From positions 1,302,001 to 1,366,000 of the forward strand of contig OZ251446.1 of NCBI GenBank assembly GCA_965242495.1: a DNA stretch of 64,000 bases, in the 5' to 3' direction. This DNA comes from CBDESN01 sp965242495 (GTDB lineage: Bacteria; Pseudomonadota; Alphaproteobacteria; MPNO01). Each line of letters begins with the position of its first letter. Positions within the stretch are counted from its first letter, which is position 1. Shown in pieces: positions 24,436-32,636 of this stretch. The position numbers and the translations under genes were made by a program. A model generated the notes under the pieces. It did not search any database, was not told the origin of the DNA, and worked only from the letters and a program-made list of their open reading frames with translations.

Positions 24436-27400
24436 CTAGAACTGCGCCAGCAACCCCAGGCTCCCGCCGTACTCGCTGGTCCCGCTTCCGCTCGTCCGCC
24501 AGCTCGCCGCAACCCGCGCCAGGACGTTCTCGCCCAACGCGAACGTCCCTCCCGCCTCCAGGCGCAGCGCCGTCGTCCGCGCTTCCGTCCGCAGCGCCTC
24601 CCGGCCCACCCTCACCTTCGTCTCGTCCGAAAACCCCCGCTCCACGTCCAGCGAGCCGAACAGGCGGCCCGAAGAACCCGCCGCCGCCTCCAGCGTCGCC
24701 CCCAACCGGCCCGTCACCCCGCCCGCATCCTCCATCGGAACCCGGACCCGCCACGGACCGCCCGCCGGCTCCATGTCCGTGAACGCCGCCAACTCGACCC
24801 GCGACCACGCCACGCCTGCGCGCGGCGTCACCGACGCCCCGCCCACGGGCAGCCGCCCGCCGACCTCCACGCCCAGCGCATACCCCGCGCCGTGGACATT
24901 CTTCTTCGACATCTTGCCATGCGTGTGCGACTTGACGTCGACGTCGTAGGACGTCATCTGCGCCTGCGCCTCCGCGTAGAACCTCCCGGCCAGCCAGGCG
25001 GCGGAGAGGCCCGCCCCCACGCCGTCCAGCTCGACCTCGCCCACGCCCGCCATCTCCGCCTTGCCGCGCAGCCCGTGTACCGACGCTCCCAACCGGCCGT
25101 TCTCGCCGGCGAGGAGATCGACGCCCGCCCGCCCCACGCTCCGGCGGTGGTCGTAGGCGAGCCTTCCAGGCGACGTCGCCTTCTTCGCCCGCCATTCGCC
25201 CCGCGCCGCCGCCACCTGCGCCCAGCCGCCATGCGCGTCGCGCGCCGCCGACCTCCGCTCCGCCCAGGTCGGCAGGCGGTTCATCGCCAACAGCACCGAA
25301 GGCAACGCCTCGTACAGGCGGCAGCGTCCGTCCCCCGCACCCGCGCAGGAGAACGCCATCCCGCCGCCCCCGCGCCCGGGCTCGGGCCCGGGCCCAGGCC
25401 CGCCGTCCTCCGGCTCGAACCTGCTGGTGTCCGGCGCGCCGTCGGGGTTGCGCTCTACCTCACCTGTGTAACCGGTAGGCTTGCCGTTCCGGTCCTCGCG
25501 GTAGGTCTCGGCACCCACCCCATCAAGGGAGCCCTTCACCCGCTCATGCGCCGCATCGACGTCGGCCTTGTTCTGGCTGGCGATGACCCAGATCACGTCC
25601 ACCATGGTCGCCGCGGCGCCGCCGCCCTGGATGGCGTGGGCGGCGCCGTTGGGGTCCACATTCCCGTTCAGGCCGATGACGACGTCGCCGCCGCCGGTCA
25701 GATGCACCGCCGCGGCGCCGCCCACGCCGCCCCGCACCTCGCCGTCGACGTATATGAGCGCCGGACCCGGGTCGTTCACCAGAATGGCCACGCCCGAGGA
25801 TCCCGCGCGCACCTTGCCCTCCTTCATGACGAGCACCGCGCCGCCGCCCGACAGGTGAATCGCCGCGTCCGTCCCCCCGGTCACCGTACCCGCAACTTTG
25901 ACGAGCTGGTTGAGCAGGGGAACCGCATCCGCGCCCTCGCCGCGCGTCACCGCCACGACTTCATCGGGATCGTCGTCTTCGGCGAAGCCGGGCGTGTACT
26001 TCTTTTCCAACCTCAGGCCCGGCCCCGCGTTGGCGACGTAGACGCCCGCCAGGGCGCCGGTCACGGTCGCGCCCGCAGCGACGGCGACGTCGATGCCGCC
26101 GTTCATGGCGTGGGGCGTCGCGTAATAGGCGCGGATGCCGTCGCCGCGCGAATCGATGGAGCCGGACGTCATGTTCACGCGGACGTCGCCCAGGTTGTAG
26201 CGCTCCAGCAGCGCCCGCACCGCCGTCTTGTAGGCGTCGGTGAAGCCCGCGTCCGCGTCGTCGAGCGCGGTAGTGAGAGCCGCGGCGTCACCCGCCGCCA
26301 CCGCCGCCAATACCGCCTCCTCCTTCTCCGAGAGGCTCTGCGCCAGCACGTCGCGCAGCAGGGATCTCGTGACCGCGTCGTCCGTCCGGAGGTACGCCAC
26401 GACGTCCGCGTCCATCACGTCGTCCAGGCCGGTCGCGCCCGTCTTGACGGCCTCCAGGACCGCCGCCGCGACCGCGACTTCCTCGTTCCCGAGCGCCGCC
26501 TTGAACTGCGCGACGTAGGCGTTGTCGTCGGTGGCGCCCGTCGGCACGGCCGCCGTCTGCGCCGCGGCGTCCGCGATCTCGCCCGGATCGTCGCCCTTGG
26601 CCGCCTGCGCCGCCACGTCGCGCCAGGACAGGGCGTGCGCCTCGATCCCCGCCGGCGCGTCCCAGCGGATGGTCTCCGCGACCGCCTTCCCGGCCGCCGA
26701 CTCCCGGTCGAAGGCGAGCGCTTGCGCGGCGCTCTCCGCCGTGAAGCGGCCCTCGTCGGAGGACCCCTCCCCGTGCGAGAAGGTCCCCGTCCAGGTGACG
26801 TCGACCAGCGGCTGGTCCGCCTCCGCGCGCGTCTCTCCCGGCGCGCTGGCGCGCGGGACCGCAGCGTAGACGCCCGTGCGGCGATCCGAGATCGTCTCCC
26901 CATGGTCGATGACGCAGCGTCCGTCCGCCGCCTCCGGGCAGGAGGAGGACGGCGGCGCCGGCCGCGAAGGAAACTTGCTGGTGTCCAGCAGGCCGTCGCC
27001 GGTGATCCGCAGCTCCTGGGAGTAGCCGGTGGGTACGCCGTCCCGATACTCGCGGAGACGGGCGCTGTCGACGCCCGCAAGGGAGCCGTCCACCTGGGCG
27101 ATCAGGTCCTCCCGGTACGGGACCAGGCGCTCGGAGGCCAGGGTCAGGGCCACCATGGTATCGTCGGTGGCGCCGCCCCGGATGGCGTTGTCGGCGCCGT
27201 CGGCCTGCACGCGCCCGTTCGGACCCACCGTGACGATGCCGCCGCCGCTCAGATGAACCGCCGCGGCGCCGCCCGCGCCGCCCTTCACCTCGCCGTCGAC
27301 GTACACCAGCGCCGGGCCGTCCGACAGAACGCCCACGCCCGAGGAACCGGCATGAATGCCGCCCCCCTCCATGACGATGACCGCGCCGCCGCCCGAGAGG

Positions 27401-29970
27401 CGAACCGCCGCGTCCGTCCCCCCGGTCACCGCGCCGGCGACGGTGACGAGCTGGTTGCGCAGGGCGACCGCATCCGCGCCCTCGCCGTGCATCGCCGCCA
27501 CGAGCTCGTCGGCAGTAGCGCCATCGTTCATGCCGAAGCCGTAGGTGTACTTCCTGGCCACCATCAGGCCCGGTCCCGCGTTGGCGACGTGGACGCCCGC
27601 CGCGCCGCCGGTGACGGTCATGCCCGCGGCGATGGTGACGCTGATGCCGCCGTTGCTGTCGTGGGGCGTCGCGTAGTAGGCGCGGATGCCGTCGCCGCGC
27701 GAGTCGATGGAGCCGGCCGTCATGGCGATGCGGATATCGTCGATGTTATGGCGGTCCAGCAGCGCCTTCACCAGGCTCCAGTAGTCGGTGTCGACCGAGG
27801 TGTCGTCCGAGAAGCCCGCGGCCGTGAGCGCGGCGTCCACGCCGTCGCCGTCACCCGCCGCCACCGCCCGCAGTATCGCCTTCTCGTCGTCTGAGAGGCC
27901 CTGCGCCAGGATGTTCCGCAGCAGGGTCCTCGTGGCCGCGTTGTCCGTCTGGAGATACGTTACGATCTCCGCGTCCGTCAGGTCGGCTAGGCTGGTCGCC
28001 GCCGGGACCACCGGGGGCCCCGAGGAGCCGGGGTCGATGGCCTCGAAGACCGCCGCCGCGACCGCGAGATCCGCGTTCCCCAGCGCCGCCCGGAGCTGCG
28101 CGACATAGGCGTTGCCGCCGGCGGTGGCGCCCGTCGGTACGGCCGCTAGCTGCGCCGCGTTGTCCGCGAACGCGCCCGGGTCGTCGCCCTTGGCCACCGC
28201 CTCCGCCACGTCGCGCCAGGACAGGGCGTGCGCCTCGACGCCGGCCGCCGCGCCCCAGCGGGCGGACCCCGCCATGGCCTTCACGGTCGCCGACTCCTGG
28301 TCGAAGGAGAGCGCTTGCGCGGCGGTCGCCGCCCGGAAACGGCCGTCGTCGTTCGCCGCCGTCCCGCGCGCGATGCTTCCTCCCGTCCAGTCGATGTCGA
28401 TCGCGGGCACGTGGTTCCCGTCGCTGTCCGTGCTGCGCGTATCGCCCATGGCGTTTTCGCGCGTGACCTCGGCGTAGACGCCCGTGCGGCCCGAAATCGT
28501 CCCCGCCGTCTGGTCGAAGTCGATCCGCGCCGCCTTGCCGACGTAGACGCCGTGCCACCGCCCCGAGACGTTGCCGCTGTTCGTGGACGTGCCGCCGTTC
28601 GCGAACGTGACGTCGCCCTCGGCGCCCCGCTCGAGCCGGATGCCGTCCCCGTCCTCCGACGCGACGGCGCCGCTGTTCGTGAGCGTGAGGGCGTCCGTGT
28701 TCGCCGCGCTCATCTCGGCGAAGAGGGCGTGGTTCTTCGAGCGCAGGGCGCCGCTGTTGGTGATCGTGGCGGGGCCGCCGGTGACGAGGCCGACCTCCTG
28801 CAGCCAGAGAGCGTGCCCCACGCCCGCCGCCGCGTCGGCCGTCACCGTGACGTCGCCGCTGTTCGTGACCGTGGCCGTGCCGGCGCCGTTGTACTTGTAA
28901 AGCCGGAGGCCGAGGGTGGCCGCGTCGACGGCGCCGGAGTTCGTGAGCATGACCGCGCCGTTGTTGTTGTGGGCGAGCTGGATGCCCGACCCCGCCGCCG
29001 CGGCGATGTCGCCCTCGTTGTCGATCTCGGTGGCGCCGTAGCCCCGGTAGTCCATGAAGATGCCGTATTTCGCGCCCGACACCGTGATGGCGCCGGTGTT
29101 GGTGATGGTCGCGTCGCCGAGGTGGATGGCCCCCCCGGCGGGTCTGGCGAAATACAGATAGATGCCCTCCTCCCCCGAGCTGATGGCGCCGCTGTTCGTG
29201 ATGGTCGTGTGGCTGGTGCGCCTGTAGGTGGGATGGTAGACGTTCGAGGGATTCCTGAAGACCCGGATGCCCTGCTTGGCGGCGAAGATCGTCGCCGCGC
29301 TGATGAGGGTGGCCTTGCCGGCGCCCCAGGAGGAGAGGCCGCGCGGATGGTAGAAGATGCCGTTTTGCTTCATCGGGGTGGTCGCCGAGCCGATGGTCAC
29401 CCCGCGTCCCACCCTCGCCGTCGAGTCCCCCATCTGCTGTCGGTGTTGGAAGTAGATGCCGTTGTTCCGGTCGGCGGCGTTGTTCGCGCTCGTCCCCTGG
29501 ACGATGTTCACGACGTGGCCGGCGTCCGTCATCTCGCCCATCGAGTCGACGGTGACCCCGACGTTGAGATCGTTCCACTGACGCGAGCCCCCGTGGCCAT
29601 ACACGTAGATGCCGACCGACGGCGAGGTCGTCGTGGTCCCGCCCGAGACGACCATCCTCGAGGTGCTCGTGATCGTGGTCGTCGCGGTGCTGCTGCCCGC
29701 GACGTTGATTGGACCGTTGCCCCGCGGCTGGTTGTCGTCCACGCCCCCGTAGAAGATGCCGTCGGGATACGACGTGTCCGTGCAGGTGATGGGGAGGGTG
29801 AGCGCCGACCCGCACTCCGTCACCGCCCGCGCGTCCCCCGGCGCGAGGAGCAACAGCGCCGCCGTGAGCAGCGCGGCGCCCAGCGCGCCGGAGAGGCGGG
29901 CCTTCATTCCGGGAGCCCATGCGCGCAGCGGGGGGGGGGGGGGGATCATGCGGTCAGTGCTTCCGGCCAT
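24436..29970 (-). CDS. Large autotransporter adhesin, poly-C tract in its first codons
   Basis: A type V secreted protein of 1,844 residues. ATG 29970 is chosen because GGAGG lies 8 nt upstream, behind a good promoter. Order: short leader MAGSTDRMI, PPPPP coded by a 15-base C run, signal peptide (residues 22-49, hydrophobic LLTAALLLLAPGDARA), a passenger rich in VTNSGAI/TNSGDV-type beta-helix repeats, then two homologous modules of about 500 residues (each with RTGVYA, EAHALSWRDVA, GSIDSRGDGIRAYYATPH, GGTDAA, YVDGEV), and a C-terminal autotransporter beta-barrel of about 265 residues ending in LLAQF, with the terminal Phe expected for outer-membrane insertion. A second start, ATG 29907, would put the tract in the leader. 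The tract makes phase variation likely; as sequenced the frame is open. Confidence 0.9.
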   Translation of the reverse strand: MAGSTDRMIPPPPPLRAWAPGMKARLSGALGAALLTAALLLLAPGDARAVTECGSALTLPITCTDTSYPDGIFYGGVDDNQPRGNGPINVAGSSTATTTITSTSRMVVSGGTTTTSPSVGIYVYGHGGSRQWNDLNVGVTVDSMGEMTDAGHVVNIVQGTSANNAADRNNGIYFQHRQQMGDSTARVGRGVTIGSATTPMKQNGIFYHPRGLSSWGAGKATLISAATIFAAKQGIRVFRNPSNVYHPTYRRTSHTTITNSGAISSGEEGIYLYFARPAGGAIHLGDATITNTGAITVSGAKYGIFMDYRGYGATEIDNEGDIAAAAGSGIQLAHNNNGAVMLTNSGAVDAATLGLRLYKYNGAGTATVTNSGDVTVTADAAAGVGHALWLQEVGLVTGGPATITNSGALRSKNHALFAEMSAANTDALTLTNSGAVASEDGDGIRLERGAEGDVTFANGGTSTNSGNVSGRWHGVYVGKAARIDFDQTAGTISGRTGVYAEVTRENAMGDTRSTDSDGNHVPAIDIDWTGGSIARGTAANDDGRFRAATAAQALSFDQESATVKAMAGSARWGAAAGVEAHALSWRDVAEAVAKGDDPGAFADNAAQLAAVPTGATAGGNAYVAQLRAALGNADLAVAAAVFEAIDPGSSGPPVVPAATSLADLTDAEIVTYLQTDNAATRTLLRNILAQGLSDDEKAILRAVAAGDGDGVDAALTAAGFSDDTSVDTDYWSLVKALLDRHNIDDIRIAMTAGSIDSRGDGIRAYYATPHDSNGGISVTIAAGMTVTGGAAGVHVANAGPGLMVARKYTYGFGMNDGATADELVAAMHGEGADAVALRNQLVTVAGAVTGGTDAAVRLSGGGAVIVMEGGGIHAGSSGVGVLSDGPALVYVDGEVKGGAGGAAAVHLSGGGIVTVGPNGRVQADGADNAIRGGATDDTMVALTLASERLVPYREDLIAQVDGSLAGVDSARLREYRDGVPTGYSQELRITGDGLLDTSKFPSRPAPPSSSCPEAADGRCVIDHGETISDRRTGVYAAVPRASAPGETRAEADQPLVDVTWTGTFSHGEGSSDEGRFTAESAAQALAFDRESAAGKAVAETIRWDAPAGIEAHALSWRDVAAQAAKGDDPGEIADAAAQTAAVPTGATDDNAYVAQFKAALGNEEVAVAAAVLEAVKTGATGLDDVMDADVVAYLRTDDAVTRSLLRDVLAQSLSEKEEAVLAAVAAGDAAALTTALDDADAGFTDAYKTAVRALLERYNLGDVRVNMTSGSIDSRGDGIRAYYATPHAMNGGIDVAVAAGATVTGALAGVYVANAGPGLRLEKKYTPGFAEDDDPDEVVAVTRGEGADAVPLLNQLVKVAGTVTGGTDAAIHLSGGGAVLVMKEGKVRAGSSGVAILVNDPGPALIYVDGEVRGGVGGAAAVHLTGGGDVVIGLNGNVDPNGAAHAIQGGGAAATMVDVIWVIASQNKADVDAAHERVKGSLDGVGAETYREDRNGKPTGYTGEVERNPDGAPDTSRFEPEDGGPGPGPEPGRGGGGMAFSCAGAGDGRCRLYEALPSVLLAMNRLPTWAERRSAARDAHGGWAQVAAARGEWRAKKATSPGRLAYDHRRSVGRAGVDLLAGENGRLGASVHGLRGKAEMAGVGEVELDGVGAGLSAAWLAGRFYAEAQAQMTSYDVDVKSHTHGKMSKKNVHGAGYALGVEVGGRLPVGGASVTPRAGVAWSRVELAAFTDMEPAGGPWRVRVPMEDAGGVTGRLGATLEAAAGSSGRLFGSLDVERGFSDETKVRVGREALRTEARTTALRLEAGGTFALGENVLARVAASWRTSGSGTSEYGGSLGLLAQF
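29930..29944. repeat. 15-base G/C homopolymer in the autotransporter start region
   Basis: Fifteen G on the + strand, fifteen C on the coding strand. It begins in codon 9 of the autotransporter when read from ATG 29970 (ATG-ATC-CCC...CCG-CTG) and codes for PPPPP just before the signal peptide. With 15 bases upstream starts are in frame with the signal peptide; 14 or 16 would truncate the protein. Confidence 0.92.
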
Positions 29971-30006
29971 CCTCGGAACCTCCATCGACAAACCCGTCCG
30001 GCCCGA

Positions 30007-30036
30007 ATCATACTCGTGGCTTGACTCTGGATTCAA
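30007..30036 (-). promoter_or_regulatory. Sigma-70 type promoter of the autotransporter gene
   Basis: Minus strand: TTGAAT (30036-30031) and TATGAT (30012-30007) are separated by 18 bases, matching the consensus at four or more of six and five of six positions. Transcription would start near 30000, about 30 bases before the ribosome binding site and ATG 29970. The ISAs1-type element ends about 115 bases upstream of the -35. Confidence 0.65.
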
Positions 30037-30152
30037 GCTTCTCCGCAAGCCTCATTCTCCTCATTCCGCCACGGGGCGCGGCGGTCATGCGGCGGCTCCA
30101 GGCGCGGACCAGCGCCCCGATGCCGCGCCAGATGCCGAAGGCGCCGGCGCCG

Positions 30153-31385
30153 CAGGGCAATCGCATTTCAGCTTGGTATGCGCTTGTTGTGTTGGGGGGC
30201 GACGGCGCGGATCATGTCGAGGAGGAAGTCGTTGTTCCATCCGGCGCGTTTGAGCTTGCCGCGCATGGAACCCTTGCTGGCCTCGATGCGGGCCACGTTG
30301 AGGGCCATGCGGCGCATCAGCGCCAAGTTCTCCGGCCCCCGCTCCGTGCGGTTCCGCTGCCGATCCTCGTTCATCGTCACGTCCAACACCCAGTGCAACG
30401 AGTTCTCGATCGCCCAATGGCCCCGCACCGCGTGCTGGAACCGCTGCGGGCCGAGCTTCGCGCTCATCACGTAGTAGCGCGTCTCCGTCGCCCTCCTGCC
30501 CCTGATCTCGCGCGTCGCCACCACCTTGCCAATGGCCGCAAGCCCCGGCCAGTCATGTCTGGCCTGAAGCCACCCGACGTCATGGGCGACGCTGGCGACG
30601 CGGGTCTCAATGCGCCCGTGATCGCCGTCAACGTCTTGATGCGACCGACAATTCTCCGCCTGCGCCGGGTCGTCCAGATACAGCCTCACGTCCTCATGCA
30701 GCCGCCCCTGATTGCCCTTCAGCGCCAGCACGTAATCCCCACCTCGCCCCGTCACCGCCGCCGCCGTCTCCCGTTGCGTATGCATCGCATCCGCCGTCAC
30801 GATCCGACCCCGGACGCTCAACAACTCCAACAGCCTCGGCAACGCCGTGATCTCGTTCGACGCAGCCTCCACACGCAGCTGACCCAACACCAGACGCGCA
30901 TCGACCGCAAACGCCTGCACCAGATGCAACGGCGAACGATCGCCCGCGTCCGTAAACGAACGCCGCAACGCCTTGCCGTCGATCGCCACCACATCGCCCC
31001 CAAGCCGCTCCGACCAATCCCCCGCAAGACGCGACAGCATTCCTTGCAGACCCGCCGGGTCCAGCGCATTGAACAGATTGGAAAAGGCGTCGTGGCTGGG
31101 AATGCCGTGCCGCAGGGTCATGAAACTGCGCAGAAACCGCTCCTTGGCCCGGCCAAACGTCTCCATGTCCACGCAACCCTCGCCCCCGCACAGCGCCGAC
31201 AGCAGCGCGATCATCAGCATCTCGTGCAGGTCGTGGCGGGTCGCGTTGCTCCGCCGGGGGTCCTCAACTCCTTCAAACAGATAGGAAAACTCCTCCATAA
31301 CCGCCTCCATACATACACAGAGGCCTGCACCTTCAAGCAACAGCACAATCGAACACACTCCAAAATCTCAAATGCGATTCCCCTG
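30153..31385 (-). mobile_element. ISAs1-family insertion sequence
   Basis: The element is bounded by imperfect inverted repeats: CAGGGCAATCGCATTTCAG at 30153 and, reading inward from 31385, CAGGGGAATCGCATTTGAG (2 mismatches in 19). It carries one transposase gene. The 10-base flanks, GCCGGCGCCG on the left and CATCTCCCGG on the right, are not identical, so no target duplication is visible; the insertion is old or one flank was rearranged. It lies between the autotransporter promoter region and an SDR gene whose stop is 17 bases from the right end. Confidence 0.85.
30168..31298 (-). CDS. ISAs1 family transposase
   Basis: A 376-residue DDE transposase: N-terminal DDE_Tnp_1-associated domain (FEGVEDPRRSNATRHDLHEMLMIALLSALCGGE), GIPSHDAFSNLF, catalytic Asp in VVAIDGKALRRSF, second Asp in GRIVTADAMHTQRETA, VLALKGNQGRLHEDV, RYYVMSAKL, and the C-terminal RGHWAIENSLHWVLDVTMNEDRQRNR containing the catalytic Glu. 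It appears intact. ATG 31298 has GGAGG at 5 nt; ATG 31310 is an alternative. Confidence 0.93.
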   Translation of the reverse strand: MEEFSYLFEGVEDPRRSNATRHDLHEMLMIALLSALCGGEGCVDMETFGRAKERFLRSFMTLRHGIPSHDAFSNLFNALDPAGLQGMLSRLAGDWSERLGGDVVAIDGKALRRSFTDAGDRSPLHLVQAFAVDARLVLGQLRVEAASNEITALPRLLELLSVRGRIVTADAMHTQRETAAAVTGRGGDYVLALKGNQGRLHEDVRLYLDDPAQAENCRSHQDVDGDHGRIETRVASVAHDVGWLQARHDWPGLAAIGKVVATREIRGRRATETRYYVMSAKLGPQRFQHAVRGHWAIENSLHWVLDVTMNEDRQRNRTERGPENLALMRRMALNVARIEASKGSMRGKLKRAGWNNDFLLDMIRAVAPQHNKRIPS

Positions 31386-31401
31386 CATCTCCCGGCCTCC
31401 T

Positions 31402-32160
31402 TCAGTGCATCACCAGCCCGCCGTCCACGACCAGCGTCTGGCCGGTCACGAAGTCGCTGTCGGCCGAGGCCAGGAAGACCATCGCGCCGATCAGGTCGTC
31501 CGGCGTCTCGTCGCGCTTGAGGGCGCGTCCGCGCAGGTTCATGTCGACGTTGAACTGGAGCGCTTCGCGCTGCGCCTCGATCCGTTCGCTCATGGTGAAG
31601 CCGGGGGCGATCGAGTTCACCCGGATGCCGTCGTCGCCGAGTTCGCGCGCGAGCGCCCGCGTCATTGCGTCCACTGCGCCCTTGGAGCTGACGTAATGCG
31701 CGAACAGAGGCACGCCCGCCTGGACCGTGGACGAGGAGATGTTGACGATCTTGCCGTAGCCCCGCTTCTTCATCTCGGGCACGACGGCCTTGATGGTCAG
31801 GAACACGCCGCGCACGTTCACCGTCATCACCTCGTCCCACTCCTCGACGCCGATGTCGAGGAAGGACCGGCGCCGGATGGTGGCGAACACCGCGGCGTTG
31901 GGCACCAGCACGTCGATCTTGCCGTATTCCTCGACGGTGCGGGCGACCATTCGCCCGACATCGGCCTCGTCGGCCACGTCGGTCCGCATGCCGATCGCCT
32001 CGCCGCCCTGCCGCCGGATGGCGTCGACCAGGTCGGCGCAGTCGAGCAGGTCGCAGACGGCGACCCTGGCACCCTCCTCGGCGAACCGCTTGGCGTAGGC
32101 TGCGCCCAGCCCCTGCGCTCCCCCGGTGACGATCGCGACTCTGCCGTCGAGCTTGCCCAT
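31402..32160 (-). CDS. SDR family oxidoreductase
   Basis: A 252-residue classical short-chain dehydrogenase: TGGAQGLG cofactor loop (residues 12-19), D at the end of strand 2 (VAVCDLLDC), NAAVF (NNAG position, here PNAAV), active-site Ser in NISSSTVQAG, catalytic Tyr-Lys in HYVSSKGA, APGF and the ending VTGQTLVVDGGLVMH. It oxidises or reduces a hydroxyl or keto group with NAD(P); the substrate is not readable. It stands alone beside the IS element. Confidence 0.88.
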   Translation of the reverse strand: MGKLDGRVAIVTGGAQGLGAAYAKRFAEEGARVAVCDLLDCADLVDAIRRQGGEAIGMRTDVADEADVGRMVARTVEEYGKIDVLVPNAAVFATIRRRSFLDIGVEEWDEVMTVNVRGVFLTIKAVVPEMKKRGYGKIVNISSSTVQAGVPLFAHYVSSKGAVDAMTRALARELGDDGIRVNSIAPGFTMSERIEAQREALQFNVDMNLRGRALKRDETPDDLIGAMVFLASADSDFVTGQTLVVDGGLVMH

Positions 32161-32206
32161 GCCGCCGTCTCCCCGCTGTCCCGCACCGCTCCAGAATAGC
32201 GCACGC

Positions 32207-32286
32207 CCAGTCGGGAAGCGAGACGGTGTCCTGGTTCAACACATTACCAGTCGGGAAGCGAGACGGTGTCCTGGTTCAACACATTA
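32207..32286. repeat. Perfect 40-bp tandem duplication
   Basis: Two identical 40-base copies, 32207-32246 and 32247-32286, beginning CCAGTCGGGAAGCGAGACGG and ending GGTTCAACACATTA. Their reverse complement contains GAACCAGGACA, close to GAACCAGGAC in the middle of the palindrome at 32459-32501, so both are likely remnants of related IS ends. Confidence 0.85.
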
Positions 32287-32303
32287 TGAGACGCCCGCGT
32301 AGG

Positions 32304-32501
32304 CCGCCGGGAGCGGCGCGTCAAGCCGCTTCGTGGCTCCTTCGCTGCGCTCCGACCCTTCGGGTGACCCGCCGCTCCCGGCGGATCCGAGGGCAGCCAT
32401 GGCCGTAAGCGGGCTTCCGGCCATGGAGAGGCCGGATACCGACCGGCCCGATGGGCCGTGTCTCACATGTGTCCGAACCAGGACGGGACAAATGTGAGAC
32501 A
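32304..32501. other. Gene-free stretch with two large inverted repeats (IS-end debris)
   Basis: The 476 bases between the SDR and the glycosyltransferase gene carry no coding frame that can be supported. They hold a perfect 15-bp inverted repeat (CCGCCGGGAGCGGCG at 32304-32318 and its complement at 32370-32384). A second palindrome has arms TGTCTCACATGTGTCC at 32459 and its near complement ending at 32501, with TG...CA tips around GAACCAGGAC. TG...CA tips and a 16-bp near-perfect arm look like two fused ends of an IS481/IS3-like element, but no transposase is present. Confidence 0.5.
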
Positions 32502-32636
32502 GGGAGCTTGAAGGAGGGTTGGGGGTCTTGCGGTTGGAGTGGCCCGGAATGTACGCTTCGATTTCGTAGAGAAGCCGGATTGGGGGACGGCGCGCGGCCG
32601 CCTCGCCGAGGATGACTTCCGGAGGACGAAGCGGTC

